Shown: positions 28,640 to 37,713 of the stretch, piece by piece | Position numbering within the stretch: the first letter of the stretch is position 1 | How the letters are laid out: every line of letters begins with the position of its first letter | DNA from: an uncultured Prevotella sp. | Lineage (GTDB): Bacteria > Bacteroidota > Bacteroidia > Bacteroidales > Bacteroidaceae | Direction: 5' to 3' | Length of the DNA: 64,000 nucleotides | Assembly: GCA_934281565.1 (NCBI GenBank) | Contig: CAKQXI010000002.1 | Span: 1-64,000 of the forward strand | Notes under the pieces: generated by a model | The model's input: only the letters and a program-made list of their open reading frames with translations | Databases searched by the model: none | Told to the model about the DNA's origin: nothing | Translations under genes and position numbers: made by a program

Positions 28640-30583
28640 CTATTTAGAATAGGTGGAAGTTACATCATTGACAGTGTACTTATTATCTTCTGTCTCACTC
28701 GAAATCTCAAAGTATGTGGTCTGGTTGACACCAGTCTTGTCTACGGTCTGAGGGTTGCCCTTGCCATTGTTGAATACAAAGTTAACAAAGTCCTTGGAGG
28801 AGTTGATGGTATATTCTTTCCAGTACCAAGTCTTTCCTCCAATAGTTGTGGTCTCTGTCATCACGTCTCCAGGCCATTCGGAAGAAGCATTCTGCTTGTT
28901 GTTGCTATCCCAAGAATAGAAATAAACTGGGTTCCATTTCACATTGTCTACATTGACATACACCTTAATCTTATATGCCTTGAACTTTTGGATGGTATAT
29001 TCATTGGACACAACGTTTTTCACTTCACCGTTCACTAACAAACCTACTTTCAGGGTGCAAGAACCATTGATGGTGATTTCCTTGCCACTCTCGACAGTGT
29101 TGCTCTTTGCGGTAGGTTCCGAACCATCAATCGTATAAACCAACTTGGCATTGGCATCACTGCTAACGGCAGTTAAGGCAACCTTAAAAGTTTCCTCATA
29201 AGTGCCAGAAGCCTTATTTATATAAGGTATCTCTGCATTGTTGGAAAGGAAATAAGCATAATGATAGCCAGAAAGGATCTTGGTATAGCCATCTTCGCCC
29301 TGATAGTTGGCAGCATCGTTTCCTACGGCAACGAGAAGTTTTGCCTTATTGCCTGTTACCTCATTGACATAGAGAGACTTCTGTGACTTCTTGTTGGTAT
29401 AATTGCTCATGTTGGTGATGCCAGCAGCCTTGCGAGCGGTAATCATTGCCTTTAACTCTGGCTCATATGCCATCCAATGAGGCTGGAAGATGCAAGGAGT
29501 ACCAGGCATGGCAAGCATATAAGCGTTGGCTGCAAGGGTATCTTTCTTGATGGCATCTTCTGTATAATCGTCTCCTGCATTTGGGCGAACTTGCACGTCA
29601 TGGTTCTCCACGAATGTCACGGCATAACGGCGGAGATTGGCATCGTGCATCAGGTTGTTAGTGCTGTTGAGCTTCGACCAGTCCGATTTATTGATGGCAT
29701 CACGAATGTTGTAACGGAACTGGAAGTCGAATGCCGCGCTCTTTTTGTTGGTCGCATTAATCCAACTCGTAATTTTCTCGTTGCTGTCCCAGTATTCGCC
29801 AACGGAATATTCAATGCCTGTGGCATCGTTATAGTCGGCAACATGGCTGCCTGCATATCCTTTCACCATATCATAGCGGAAGCCAATATATCCAAGGTCG
29901 TTTTTTAAGAAGTTCAGATAAGCCTTTACTATCTTCTGTACATTCTCACTCTTATGGTCGAGGTCACGCATACTTCCCCAGTCTTCGCCCTCGTCATTGT
30001 TCTTGCTAAGGCTGACACCCTCGGATTTCGCTTCTGCGGCAGTCTTCCCACCGTCATCATTGGCACATATGTCAGTGCTTTGCAACTGGTAAGTCTCTCC
30101 ATTGTATTCCTCTTTAGGGAAGCCAAACCAACCCTCTGTATTATGATGATTGATGACAATATCAGCGATGGTTCCGATATTGTTTTCCTTGAATGCCTTA
30201 ATCATGTTACGTAGTTCCGTTTCAGTTCCGAAACTGGAGTTTTGGTTGAAGAAATAATAAGGAGTGTATCCCATTACTTGTCTGTTTTCTAAGCATTTAC
30301 CACTTTGGGGAACCCAAACGAGGTCGATGTATCCTTTAAGGTCGTTGGCTTGTGAAGCCAAGATTTTCCATTGTGAGTTATCGTATGAGTCCCATGAGAA
30401 CCCTTGCAACATCACACCGCCATAGTTCTCTGGCCATCCTTGCGAAACAGTAGTGGGAGTCTCGGGTTTGGGAGTCGGTTTTACCTCTGGTTGTTCTGGA
30501 GTAACGGGGTCGGTATTGCTGTCGGAGCATCCAACCAACGCAATAGCTAAAAAGGCTAAGAGTGTCGTATAAATCTTCTTCAT
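28640..30583 (-). CDS. susG: SusG-like surface alpha-amylase lipoprotein (GH13) with C-terminal starch-binding module
   Basis: 647 residues. A lipoprotein signal (ALVGCSDSN, Cys about 19) and a Pro/Glu/Thr linker precede a GH13 barrel (about 50-410). The barrel has IADIVINHHN, the nucleophile in GFRYDMVKGY, the acid/base in SVGEYWDSN and the third acid in FVENHDVQ. After the barrel come a beta-rich domain (about 410-460), a chitobiase C-terminal-like domain (YTIDGSEPT, about 495-550), and a CBM26-like module (about 555-647, WNPVYFYSWDSNN and a series of Trp). It would make the first cuts in surface-bound starch. It lies 6 kb from susCDEF but carries the same operator upstream, so it probably belongs to that regulon. 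Confidence 0.92.
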   Translation of the reverse strand: MKKIYTTLLAFLAIALVGCSDSNTDPVTPEQPEVKPTPKPETPTTVSQGWPENYGGVMLQGFSWDSYDNSQWKILASQANDLKGYIDLVWVPQSGKCLENRQVMGYTPYYFFNQNSSFGTETELRNMIKAFKENNIGTIADIVINHHNTEGWFGFPKEEYNGETYQLQSTDICANDDGGKTAAEAKSEGVSLSKNNDEGEDWGSMRDLDHKSENVQKIVKAYLNFLKNDLGYIGFRYDMVKGYAGSHVADYNDATGIEYSVGEYWDSNEKITSWINATNKKSAAFDFQFRYNIRDAINKSDWSKLNSTNNLMHDANLRRYAVTFVENHDVQVRPNAGDDYTEDAIKKDTLAANAYMLAMPGTPCIFQPHWMAYEPELKAMITARKAAGITNMSNYTNKKSQKSLYVNEVTGNKAKLLVAVGNDAANYQGEDGYTKILSGYHYAYFLSNNAEIPYINKASGTYEETFKVALTAVSSDANAKLVYTIDGSEPTAKSNTVESGKEITINGSCTLKVGLLVNGEVKNVVSNEYTIQKFKAYKIKVYVNVDNVKWNPVYFYSWDSNNKQNASSEWPGDVMTETTTIGGKTWYWKEYTINSSKDFVNFVFNNGKGNPQTVDKTGVNQTTYFEISSETEDNKYTVNDVTSTYSK

Positions 30584-30659
30584 AATTCTTTTGGTTTTTA
30601 ACTTTCTTATTAGTTTTATTCTTTTTAGAATAATAGGTTTGGGTATATTTTTTCCTCGT

Positions 30660-30736
30660 CAAAAGTACGATAATATCCTTGATGATGTCATAAGATTTGA
30701 TGCAAATCAAGTGATAAAAATGCGCAATCGTTTGCA
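30660..30736 (-). promoter_or_regulatory. susG promoter with LacI-type operator
   Basis: Minus-strand TACTTTTG (30660-30667) is a perfect -7 box. CGCAATCGTTTGCA (30723-30736) matches 12 of 14 bases of the TGCAAACGTTTGCA palindrome and lies 55 bp upstream. No -33 TTTG is visible. Confidence 0.7.
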
Positions 30737-30761
30737 TCTTTGAATATATCATGTAGATTTT

Positions 30762-30793
30762 CTTGCAGGTTTCGTTTCTTTTTACTATTTTTG
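30762..30793 (+). promoter_or_regulatory. Promoter of fimbrillin-like gene copy 2
   Basis: CTTG (30762-30765) and TATTTTTG (30786-30793) are 20 bp apart and align with the copy 1 promoter. The susG operator lies 49 bp upstream of this -7 box, about half a helical turn off the spacing seen at the starch promoters, so I do not assume shared control. Confidence 0.7.
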
Positions 30794-30799
30794 CACCGT

Positions 30800-31205
30800 C
30801 ATTTCATGGATGGCTGGCAATGGGTTGCTGGCGTCAATCTGTGATTTGGCTCTATTTATAAGATGTGGTGTTTACACATTTACTTCTGACTGGTGAAACT
30901 TAGGAACTTTCAATTATGCTCAGAGGGAGATGGTTGTGGATGCCTATTACACGTGTGTATATATCACGGCACAAGTGCGCCCTTTCATAAGGAGGGGTGT
31001 ATCTTGTGTTATATACATATATACCCTGTTGGCGTAGGTATATCCCTAAACTTCTATCCTTGGCATAATAGGTTTCCTAAGACCTCTACCAGCAAGGAGA
31101 CAATGAAGTTTAGGACTCCTACGCCAATATCTTTTGAATAGATTGAGCCTGTATTAATAATCATCTGCTTTGGGAGTTCGGCGGAACATTAATAGCTATC
31201 AAGCA
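30800..31205 (+). promoter_or_regulatory. Long structured 5' leader of the fimbrillin-like gene, copy 2
   Basis: About 400 nt, homologous to 1077-1478. The inverted repeat TTGGCGTAGG/CCTACGCCAA is at 31029-31038 and 31118-31127. The smaller hairpin with arms of the type GCGCCC/GGGGTG is near 30979-31005. The last 80 nt before the ATG are the best conserved part between the two leaders. No conserved coding frame is seen. Confidence 0.6.
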
Positions 31206-33944
31206 ATGATATACATTAAAAGGAAAAGTACAAGTTTATTATTGGCATTGGCATCATTATCAGTAGTATCATCATCCTTAATGTCGTGTTCAGAAAACGA
31301 GGGATTGTCAAGTGTCACTCTCTCCGACAAGAAGATTTCTTTCACGACAACAGAAATAGATGATTGGACTTCTAATTCTGGCAGCAGTAATGATGAAAAC
31401 TCTCGTGCAATCAGTACCATTGAAGATTATCATCCATTAATTGTAAAGAGTGACTTAGGGAAACCTTTGTATCTTCATCCTGTAGAACAAGTAGGTACTT
31501 ATTTCTATAATGATAAGGACGAGCTGGTTACTCGTTCTGGTGTTCCCTTGTCTAAAATTAATAATGTAAATAGTATATCCACCAGAGGAACTAAAGTAAC
31601 GAGTATAAGCAATGAAATCTTTATTAGTTCTGTTTTTAAGAAAGATAATGTAGAAGCAGAGTTCTTTCCTTTTGAAAAGGCAACACGGAGTGGCAATACT
31701 TGGCATACTTCTAATGATAAGTATTGGCCAACCGATGCTACCTTGTCTTTTTATGCTTATGCCCCAACTAATGCCAGTATGCTGTCTGAAAGTGGCAGTG
31801 GACTGTCGAAAGACAGGACAGTGCTTTATGTAGCAGGAACAGGAGAAGACATTAAGTCACAACCAGACTTCATTGTAGCAAAGAGTGAGAACAACAGTCG
31901 TTCTGCCACTGAGGCTGCAAGTGCCGTAGATTTGCAGTTCTCCCATGCCTTGACAGCCATCACCTTTTCTGTTGGCAATGATATGGTATTGGGAACTGTC
32001 AAGAGCGTAGCTATTCGTAATGTCAGGGGAAAGGGAGATTATAATATATCCACAGGTCGATGGACATTAAGTTCCGACTTGTCCGATTATGAAATACCTT
32101 TAGGCACTGATGGCAATGGTATTGACATTGAAACTGGTGTAGCCAAGGCATTAACTACCGACCCATTAACTCTTATGATGATACCCCAGAAGTTTGATGC
32201 CAACAGTACGACAAAAGTTGAAATAGTATTCAACAATGGTGTTAGTGACCGTACACTATCAGCAGAATTAAAGGGAACAGAATGGCAAGCTGGGCATACG
32301 ATTAACTATAAGCTTTCTGCCAGTGCCATCACTACGCTTAATTTAGGCGATGTCACATTTCCTACTTCATGGAGCAATAGCATCAATGCAACAGCCACCA
32401 ATAAACTAAAGTCTGCTTATGCCAATGGTGACAAGATTGGTCTATTTGTGGTAGATGAGAATAAGAAAGTAAAGAATGCGAATATTGCCATTACTTATAA
32501 TGGTTCGGCATGGACTTTACCAAGTGGTGAAACTTATAAGTTCTCACCCCAGTACACTTACTTCGCTTATTATCCTTATCAATCCAGTTTTACAGGCTTA
32601 CCTGCTGTAAATGCAACAGTAGATGTAAGCGATGCCACAACATTTTTTAGTTCTGCCATCAGTACTTGGAAAAACAGCAAGTTAGTTTCCGACCAAAGCA
32701 CACTTGCTAAACTCAATGCTTGCGACTTACACATTGGCAAGGCTACATTCGACAACACAGCCAGCAAGATAAACTTTACAAACATGGCTCATGCAATGGG
32801 ATTGGCAGATATTACTTTAGAGTCAAAGATTTTACCTCATTTATACAAATTGAGTACCGACCAAAGCTATACTTGGACGAATGGTTCAACAGCCGTAACG
32901 GCAAGCAACAGTTTGACTAATAGTCGTAAGTTCTACGATGTCACTTCTACAAGAGGTGTAATGATAGTACCACCAGCTACCACAACATCATTCAATAGCA
33001 CCAGTACAGGCAATGATGCATGGAGTGAAGCAGTTTCCATTACAGCTGCAGCCAACGACATTGATGCAGGAACAGCTAAACTAAATCCATATATAGACAA
33101 AGGTACTTATGCCATGGCTTTAGGCGACATTTATTATTCCGATGGTGCTCTTTCTCACCAAAGTGATGCTTTACTTTCTGACAAAACTCCTATCGGTGTA
33201 ATTGCGTATATTGCCCAAGGTAATGATGACTATTGGGTGGAAAAAAATACCGTGAAAGATGGCATTGGCGGTCATGCCTTGGTAATGTGCCTTAGAACAA
33301 TAGGTTCGGTAGGTGCTTATACTGATGCACTAAAGGATTATCAGGCAAATGGTAATAATGGAACAGTATGTAAGGCTTACATTGGTCAAGGTTATAAATG
33401 GAGAAATACTAATACAAATTCTGGACAAACTCAGATACATGATGCAGGTCTCATTCGAGGCTCTGGCAATCAGATTTATGGGTCGGGCTATACTTTATCT
33501 AAGAAATATTGGGACTTGAATGATTACCCAGCTTTCCAACAGGTGAAGAAATATAACACGCTTCCTGCCAATTCTGATAAATGTACGGGCTGGTTTATGC
33601 CTTCTGCTGGACAATATTATGCTCTCATAAAAGGACTGGGGGCTGACACCAATACTTCTTGGAACATCCAAGGTTTCTTGACCAACGGACCGAAAGATAC
33701 AGAAAATATTAATAAAGCTCTACGCAAAGTAGGAGATGACAAATATACGGAGTTCTTTGGAAAAATAAACACTTGGCAAATGAGCTCTACCGAAGCCTGG
33801 GATGTTAGTTTTTTACTGATAGATTCGGGTGTTGATGACATAAAGGTATCTGGAAGTATTAGATTTACTACAAAAAATTCTACACCTTCTGCGTGTAATA
33901 AAAATGATGGAACAGCTGTTCTTCGTCCTTTCCTCGCCTTTTAA
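31206..33944 (+). CDS. Fimbrillin-like surface lipoprotein with adhesin-type C-terminal domain
   Basis: 912 residues from the ATG at 31206; an upstream in-frame ATG at 31170 lies inside the conserved leader and would spoil the signal peptide. The signal ends SSLMSC. Two fimbrillin-like (Mfa-like) beta domains follow (about 35-390 and 395-620), each with the YAYAPT or YFAYYPYQSS pattern. The last third (about 630-912) resembles Fib_succ/DUF1566-type domains: GWFMPSAGQYYALI, MSSTEAWD and a C-terminal RPFLAF. I infer a pilus tip adhesin or stand-alone surface adhesin. The first third is a near-copy of the gene at the left edge. Confidence 0.8.
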   Translation: MIYIKRKSTSLLLALASLSVVSSSLMSCSENEGLSSVTLSDKKISFTTTEIDDWTSNSGSSNDENSRAISTIEDYHPLIVKSDLGKPLYLHPVEQVGTYFYNDKDELVTRSGVPLSKINNVNSISTRGTKVTSISNEIFISSVFKKDNVEAEFFPFEKATRSGNTWHTSNDKYWPTDATLSFYAYAPTNASMLSESGSGLSKDRTVLYVAGTGEDIKSQPDFIVAKSENNSRSATEAASAVDLQFSHALTAITFSVGNDMVLGTVKSVAIRNVRGKGDYNISTGRWTLSSDLSDYEIPLGTDGNGIDIETGVAKALTTDPLTLMMIPQKFDANSTTKVEIVFNNGVSDRTLSAELKGTEWQAGHTINYKLSASAITTLNLGDVTFPTSWSNSINATATNKLKSAYANGDKIGLFVVDENKKVKNANIAITYNGSAWTLPSGETYKFSPQYTYFAYYPYQSSFTGLPAVNATVDVSDATTFFSSAISTWKNSKLVSDQSTLAKLNACDLHIGKATFDNTASKINFTNMAHAMGLADITLESKILPHLYKLSTDQSYTWTNGSTAVTASNSLTNSRKFYDVTSTRGVMIVPPATTTSFNSTSTGNDAWSEAVSITAAANDIDAGTAKLNPYIDKGTYAMALGDIYYSDGALSHQSDALLSDKTPIGVIAYIAQGNDDYWVEKNTVKDGIGGHALVMCLRTIGSVGAYTDALKDYQANGNNGTVCKAYIGQGYKWRNTNTNSGQTQIHDAGLIRGSGNQIYGSGYTLSKKYWDLNDYPAFQQVKKYNTLPANSDKCTGWFMPSAGQYYALIKGLGADTNTSWNIQGFLTNGPKDTENINKALRKVGDDKYTEFFGKINTWQMSSTEAWDVSFLLIDSGVDDIKVSGSIRFTTKNSTPSACNKNDGTAVLRPFLAF

Positions 33945-33983
33945 CAATAGTCTATTTGTCAATTAAAATACAGAAGAAATAAG

Positions 33984-34016
33984 CAACACAACTATCATAA
34001 TGTTATAGTTGTGTTG
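33984..34016 (+). terminator. Terminator of fimbrillin-like gene copy 2
   Basis: A 12-bp stem (CAACACAACTAT, 33984-33995, and ATAGTTGTGTTG, 34005-34016) is followed by TTTATTTTATT, 40 bp after the stop. Confidence 0.8.
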
Positions 34017-34127
34017 TTTATTTTATTCTTTATGATGGTTTATGGCTCAATAATTGTGCCGTTTCAGTAAATTCAGTAAGGAGTTGAACCATATTGGGAT
34101 TATCATTTCTGACAATGATCGGATATT

Positions 34128-34289
34128 TTACAATACACTAAAATATTTAGCCTCGTGCCCCATTTCTTTACGATATTCTTCACGCATACTTTTTTCAAGT
34201 TCTGCGACAAAGGCTTTCTTTTTTTCACAAGAAGCTTGAAATCTCCTTAAAGCTTCTTCTCTTGTAAGTTTCTTTGTATTCATATTCAT
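34128..34289 (-). CDS. Small charged hypothetical protein, 53 residues
   Basis: Starts at ATG 34289 (or 34283) and reads MNMNTKKLTREEALRRFQAS, then an Arg/Glu/Lys-rich helix and the end GHEAKYFSVL. It looks like one long amphipathic helix. No known family is recognised. A perfect -7 box, TAATTTTG (34314-34321, minus), lies about 25 nt upstream of the start, which supports a real gene. It sits alone between the fimbrillin gene and the AbiE pair. Confidence 0.6.
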   Translation of the reverse strand: MNMNTKKLTREEALRRFQASCEKKKAFVAELEKSMREEYRKEMGHEAKYFSVL

Positions 34290-34316
34290 TTCTTTACAAA
34301 AAATAGTTTGATGCAA

Positions 34317-34525
34317 AATTACGTTTTTTCTTTGAAATAACCAAGATTTTCTATGGAATTCTCTAATTGATACCTCTTTCCCTATAATTTTAATATTGCT
34401 CTTATTTTATATAAATAAGCACTGCCATATCATAAAATAAAGGAATACAGTTAAAATGGTCACATTTTGAACAGAAAAACAAAGAAAAATTAGTTTTCTA
34501 TTCAATTTTTAGCTATCTTTGCACA
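34317..34525. other. AT-rich intergenic region before the AbiE pair
   Basis: It holds the promoter of the small leftward gene at its left end and TATCTTTG (34514-34521), a perfect -7 box for the AbiE pair, at its right end. Nothing else is recognised in between. Confidence 0.5.
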
Positions 34526-34531
34526 ATGATT

Positions 34532-35152
34532 ATGGATTTAGAGCATATAGGTAATATTCCTGTGAACACTTCTTCCATTTCCTCATTGTTTTCAGAAATG
34601 AAAGCAGGAAATCAGAAAGTGCGTAATCTTGGATTAGATGGCAAGATCATCCGACTCAAGAAAGGACTCTATGTGATTGATCCGTCCGTATCACGTATGG
34701 CACTATCTACAGAACTTATCGCCAACCATATTTATGCGCCCTCCTATGTATCTATGTCTTCAGCATTAAGATACTATGGATTGATACCAGAGACTGTCTA
34801 TATCACTCAGTCAATGACGATTAAGCATTCCCGTAGCTTTGACACTCCTGTCGGACGTTTTGATTACAGATTTATGAACCGAGATGCTTTTCCTATTGGT
34901 GTCACAATCATCAACAAGCAGAATTACGCTTTCCTGATAGCTACTCCAGAGAAAGCTCTCTGCGACCTTGTCGCTAATTCTCCCCAGGTGAACCTACGAT
35001 ATATGAAAGATGTTGAAGCATATCTGGAAGAAGATATACGAATGGATATTGAGGATTTTCGTAATATGGATACCAGCATCTTTGAACGTTATGCCAAGGT
35101 GGGCAAAAAGGCAAAGTCCATCCAAACACTCATTAATTATTTGAAGAAATGA
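34532..35152 (+). CDS. AbiEi-type antitoxin / transcriptional regulator (type IV toxin-antitoxin)
   Basis: About 206 residues. The N-terminal winged helix (GKIIRLKKGLYVIDPSVSRM) and following AbiEi domain (NHIYAPSYVSMSSALRYYGL, VYITQSMTIKHSRSF, TPEKALCDLV) match the antitoxin family that autoregulates AbiE operons and counters the nucleotidyltransferase toxin. Two ATGs stand at 34526 and 34532. The -7 box at 34514-34521 places transcription start near 34528, so the second ATG gives an almost leaderless message; I choose it. It overlaps the toxin gene by four bases (ATGA). Confidence 0.85.
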   Translation: MDLEHIGNIPVNTSSISSLFSEMKAGNQKVRNLGLDGKIIRLKKGLYVIDPSVSRMALSTELIANHIYAPSYVSMSSALRYYGLIPETVYITQSMTIKHSRSFDTPVGRFDYRFMNRDAFPIGVTIINKQNYAFLIATPEKALCDLVANSPQVNLRYMKDVEAYLEEDIRMDIEDFRNMDTSIFERYAKVGKKAKSIQTLINYLKK

Positions 35153-35973
35153 ACGAAATATATAATCAAATGTTGTTAGCTTACGAGCAGACAACTGAAC
35201 AGCAAAAGCGAAATGCCATTTTTGAAGTCAATCAGCAAATAATCCTTGCAGGTCTATACAATGGTGGATTCTTTGATGTTGCAGCCTTTTATGGTGGCAC
35301 ATGTCTTCGTATATTCCATGGTCTCCAGCGTTTTTCTGAGGATATGGATTTCTCACTTCTCTGCCAAGATGACAACTTTGACTTCACACAATACTTCCAG
35401 CCTATCATTGATGAATTTGCAATGGTTGGTCGAGAAGTTGAAATTAAAAAGAAAGACAAGAAAAATTTCGGCAAGGTAGAATCTGCTTTCTTGAAAGATA
35501 ATACCGATGTATATGATATTACCTTTCAAACAGAAAAATCTGTAAAAATCAAAATAGAAGTCGATACCCAGCCACCACTGAAATTCAATACCGAGCAGAA
35601 ACTTCTCCTGCTTCCAAGTTCTTTCATGGCGCGTTGCTTTACGTTGCCCGACTTATTTGCAGGAAAAATGCACGCATTGGTCTATCGAGCATGGAAAAAC
35701 CGTGTAAAAGGTCGCGACTGGTACGATTTTGAGTGGTATGTACGCCATAACACTTCCCTCGACTTCACTCATTTGCATGAGCGCGTTCTCCAATTCAATC
35801 AAGAAGATATCACCAAGGAATCATTCTTAGAAAGACTTAAAGAACGCCTATCAACAACTGACATCAATCAAGTGAAGGCAGATGTATTGCCCTTTGTCCG
35901 CAACCCAAAGGAACTTGACATTTGGTCGAATGATTATTTCCTGCAATTAGCAAATATGGTCAAATTTGAATAA
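35149..35973 (+). CDS. AbiEii/AbiGii-type nucleotidyltransferase toxin
   Basis: 274 residues. The nucleotidyltransferase signature is intact: FYGGTCLRIFHGLQRFSEDMDF (about 45-66), with the GG, the R-x-S-E-D and the catalytic D-x-D-like acids. KIEVDTQPP and the later LFAGKMHALVYRAWKNRVKGRDWYDF segment complete the family pattern. Homologous toxins transfer nucleotides to tRNA or other acceptors and cause abortive phage infection or growth arrest. Its start overlaps the antitoxin stop. It ends 29 bp before the convergent SGNH hydrolase gene. Confidence 0.88.
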   Translation: MNEIYNQMLLAYEQTTEQQKRNAIFEVNQQIILAGLYNGGFFDVAAFYGGTCLRIFHGLQRFSEDMDFSLLCQDDNFDFTQYFQPIIDEFAMVGREVEIKKKDKKNFGKVESAFLKDNTDVYDITFQTEKSVKIKIEVDTQPPLKFNTEQKLLLLPSSFMARCFTLPDLFAGKMHALVYRAWKNRVKGRDWYDFEWYVRHNTSLDFTHLHERVLQFNQEDITKESFLERLKERLSTTDINQVKADVLPFVRNPKELDIWSNDYFLQLANMVKFE

Positions 35974-36002
35974 GTGTAGAAATATTCTCCTAACTTTCCC
36001 TA

Positions 36003-37112
36003 TTACTTTAATATTGCTCGTACTTTGCGCAAATAAGCATCGGCATATTGTCGCATTCCAAGATCGGTAGGATGAACACCTTCCACCATGGCATCCATGC
36101 AGAGAGCTAAGTCCTCGTGACTTAGATAGAAGATACCTTTGATACCCTCGTCTTGTAGCTGCTTATAAGCCTTTTTCAGACGGATGTTAGTCTGGGTATA
36201 TAGGTCTTTGATTTGTAGAGAAGACAATTCGTTGGTGTTGCCACAATGCTCTACCAACAAGACTGGGGCGTTGCTCACACTTCTCAATTTCTTTACACCG
36301 CTTACTGTGTTCGGAATGATGTTGTCAAGACGGTACTCCATGTTCGGCATACAGTCAATGATGTATAACTTAGCGTCAATCTCTGCCAAAGCGGCAAATA
36401 ACTCTGGCTCCAACCGTCCATTGCCAGAGAAACCGAGGTTGACAACCCTATGTCCCGACTCACGTGCCAAGATATTACTCCAAGCCATCCCCGGTCGTGA
36501 TGCACAAGCTCCTTGGGCAATGGAAGTGCCATATACCACAATCGGCTTCTCTTGGCTGGCAGGATATAGTTGCCAAGTAGCTCCCTGCTTAACACCTATC
36601 TCCATCCACTTGACAGAAGCATATAGAGGCAAGTATAAGCGAAACTTATAGCCCTTGGCTGGAGCCATTTCAGCAGATACGTTCTTATAACAATATGTCA
36701 CTGTATCCTTGGAGAAAGAATACTCGGCTCCACACCAGCGATATGTTCCATTCTTGTCGATGGCATACATATCTACTCCTGCTACTCCTGTGGCAGGCAT
36801 GTGCCACATACTCAAGCCACCCTCCACGGCATAACGTACCGTGATTTCATTGGAATTGGTCTGGAACATGACAGAAAGCCCAGCAGTATTCTTTGCCAAT
36901 ATTTGGACTGGTTGGCGTACAGCCTCCATCCATCGTTGAGGCAAGCGAGCATAAGAGTCTCTCAGTTCGTTGCCCCACCAACGCCCATCTATCGCATTCT
37001 CCGTTTCATGCAATACATTGTGCCAAACTTCCTGGGCGAAAGTCCCAGACGTAGTAATAAATTCCCATACCAAAAAGAGAAGGAATACCTTCCCAAGATT
37101 ACTTTTTCTCAT
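36003..37112 (-). CDS. Secreted SGNH/GDSL hydrolase, probable esterase
   Basis: 369 residues with a signal peptide ending GTFAQ. An N-terminal beta-sandwich of the SGNH-associated type (about 25-175) precedes the hydrolase domain (about 180-369). Block I is VYGTSIAQGACASRPG (nucleophile Ser), block II is the GFSGNG segment (Gly, Asn), and the terminal catalytic pair is in EGVHPTDLGM, where Asp is replaced by Glu-Gly-Val-His order common in the GDSL_3 group. Family members are often carbohydrate acetyl-esterases, but the substrate cannot be told. A perfect -7 box TATCTTTG lies at 37142-37149 (minus). Confidence 0.85.
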   Translation of the reverse strand: MRKSNLGKVFLLFLVWEFITTSGTFAQEVWHNVLHETENAIDGRWWGNELRDSYARLPQRWMEAVRQPVQILAKNTAGLSVMFQTNSNEITVRYAVEGGLSMWHMPATGVAGVDMYAIDKNGTYRWCGAEYSFSKDTVTYCYKNVSAEMAPAKGYKFRLYLPLYASVKWMEIGVKQGATWQLYPASQEKPIVVYGTSIAQGACASRPGMAWSNILARESGHRVVNLGFSGNGRLEPELFAALAEIDAKLYIIDCMPNMEYRLDNIIPNTVSGVKKLRSVSNAPVLLVEHCGNTNELSSLQIKDLYTQTNIRLKKAYKQLQDEGIKGIFYLSHEDLALCMDAMVEGVHPTDLGMRQYADAYLRKVRAILK

Positions 37113-37222
37113 ACCCTTGTTTTTAGTTAGTTCTCTTTATGCAAAGATATGAAAAGACAGGGCAGATACCTTCTCTTTTGCGAATTTTTAGTTAACTTTT
37201 ACATTTAGTAAAAGCAATTCCC

Positions 37223-37597
37223 TTATTTTGCTGCCAAAACCTCAACTTCGACCAAGGCTCCCTTTGGCAACTTCTCGATAGCTACGGCAGAGCGAGCTGG
37301 ATATGGCTTGCTGAAGAACTCGGCATAAACCTCGTTCATGGCAGCGAAGTCGTCCATGCTGTCGAGATATACGGTGGTCTTTACTACATGAGCGAGGTCA
37401 GTGCCTGCAGCCTTCAAGATGTCCTGGGCATTGGTGAGGCACTGGCGAGTCTGCTCCTTGATGCCACCTTCTACAAATGCACCTGTCTTGGGGTCGATAG
37501 GAATTTGACCTGATGCAAATACGAAACCATTAACTTCGATAGCCTGGCTGTATGGACCGATAGCAGCAGGCGCATTGTCTGTGTGAATTGCGTTCAT
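37223..37597 (-). CDS. ridA: RidA, 2-iminobutanoate/2-iminopropanoate deaminase
   Basis: 124 residues, full-length for the family, with typical segments: GPYSQAIEVNGFVFASGQIP and the PARSAVAIEKLPKGALVEVEV end carrying the conserved arginine. RidA hydrolyses reactive enamines and imines made by PLP enzymes. It follows ilvA, whose product chemistry creates exactly these intermediates. The 115-bp gap to ilvA is filled with heptamer-type repeats, so co-transcription is likely but unproved. Confidence 0.95.
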   Translation of the reverse strand: MNAIHTDNAPAAIGPYSQAIEVNGFVFASGQIPIDPKTGAFVEGGIKEQTRQCLTNAQDILKAAGTDLAHVVKTTVYLDSMDDFAAMNEVYAEFFSKPYPARSAVAIEKLPKGALVEVEVLAAK

Positions 37598-37604
37598 AAT
37601 CTTC

Positions 37605-37710
37605 TTAAATTATAGTTTATAACTTACAGTTGATAGTTAACAGTTAATAGTTTATAGTTAATAGTTGATAGCAAGATTGCCTATAAACTGTAAACTATAA
37701 ACTATCACCT
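37605..37710. repeat. Heptamer repeat block between ilvA and ridA
   Basis: Five degenerate 7-nt units of the form AGTT(A/T)A(C/T) run from about 37635. The 13-bp inverted repeat ATAGTTTATAGTT (37647-37659) pairs with 37693-37705, so the block can fold into a hairpin. Confidence 0.7.
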
Positions 37711-37713
37711 ACT

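Noticed and set aside
31170..31205. Upstream ATG start of the fimbrillin-like gene
   Set aside because: The 12 added residues come from the conserved leader and would precede the signal peptide; the paralog supports the start at 31206.
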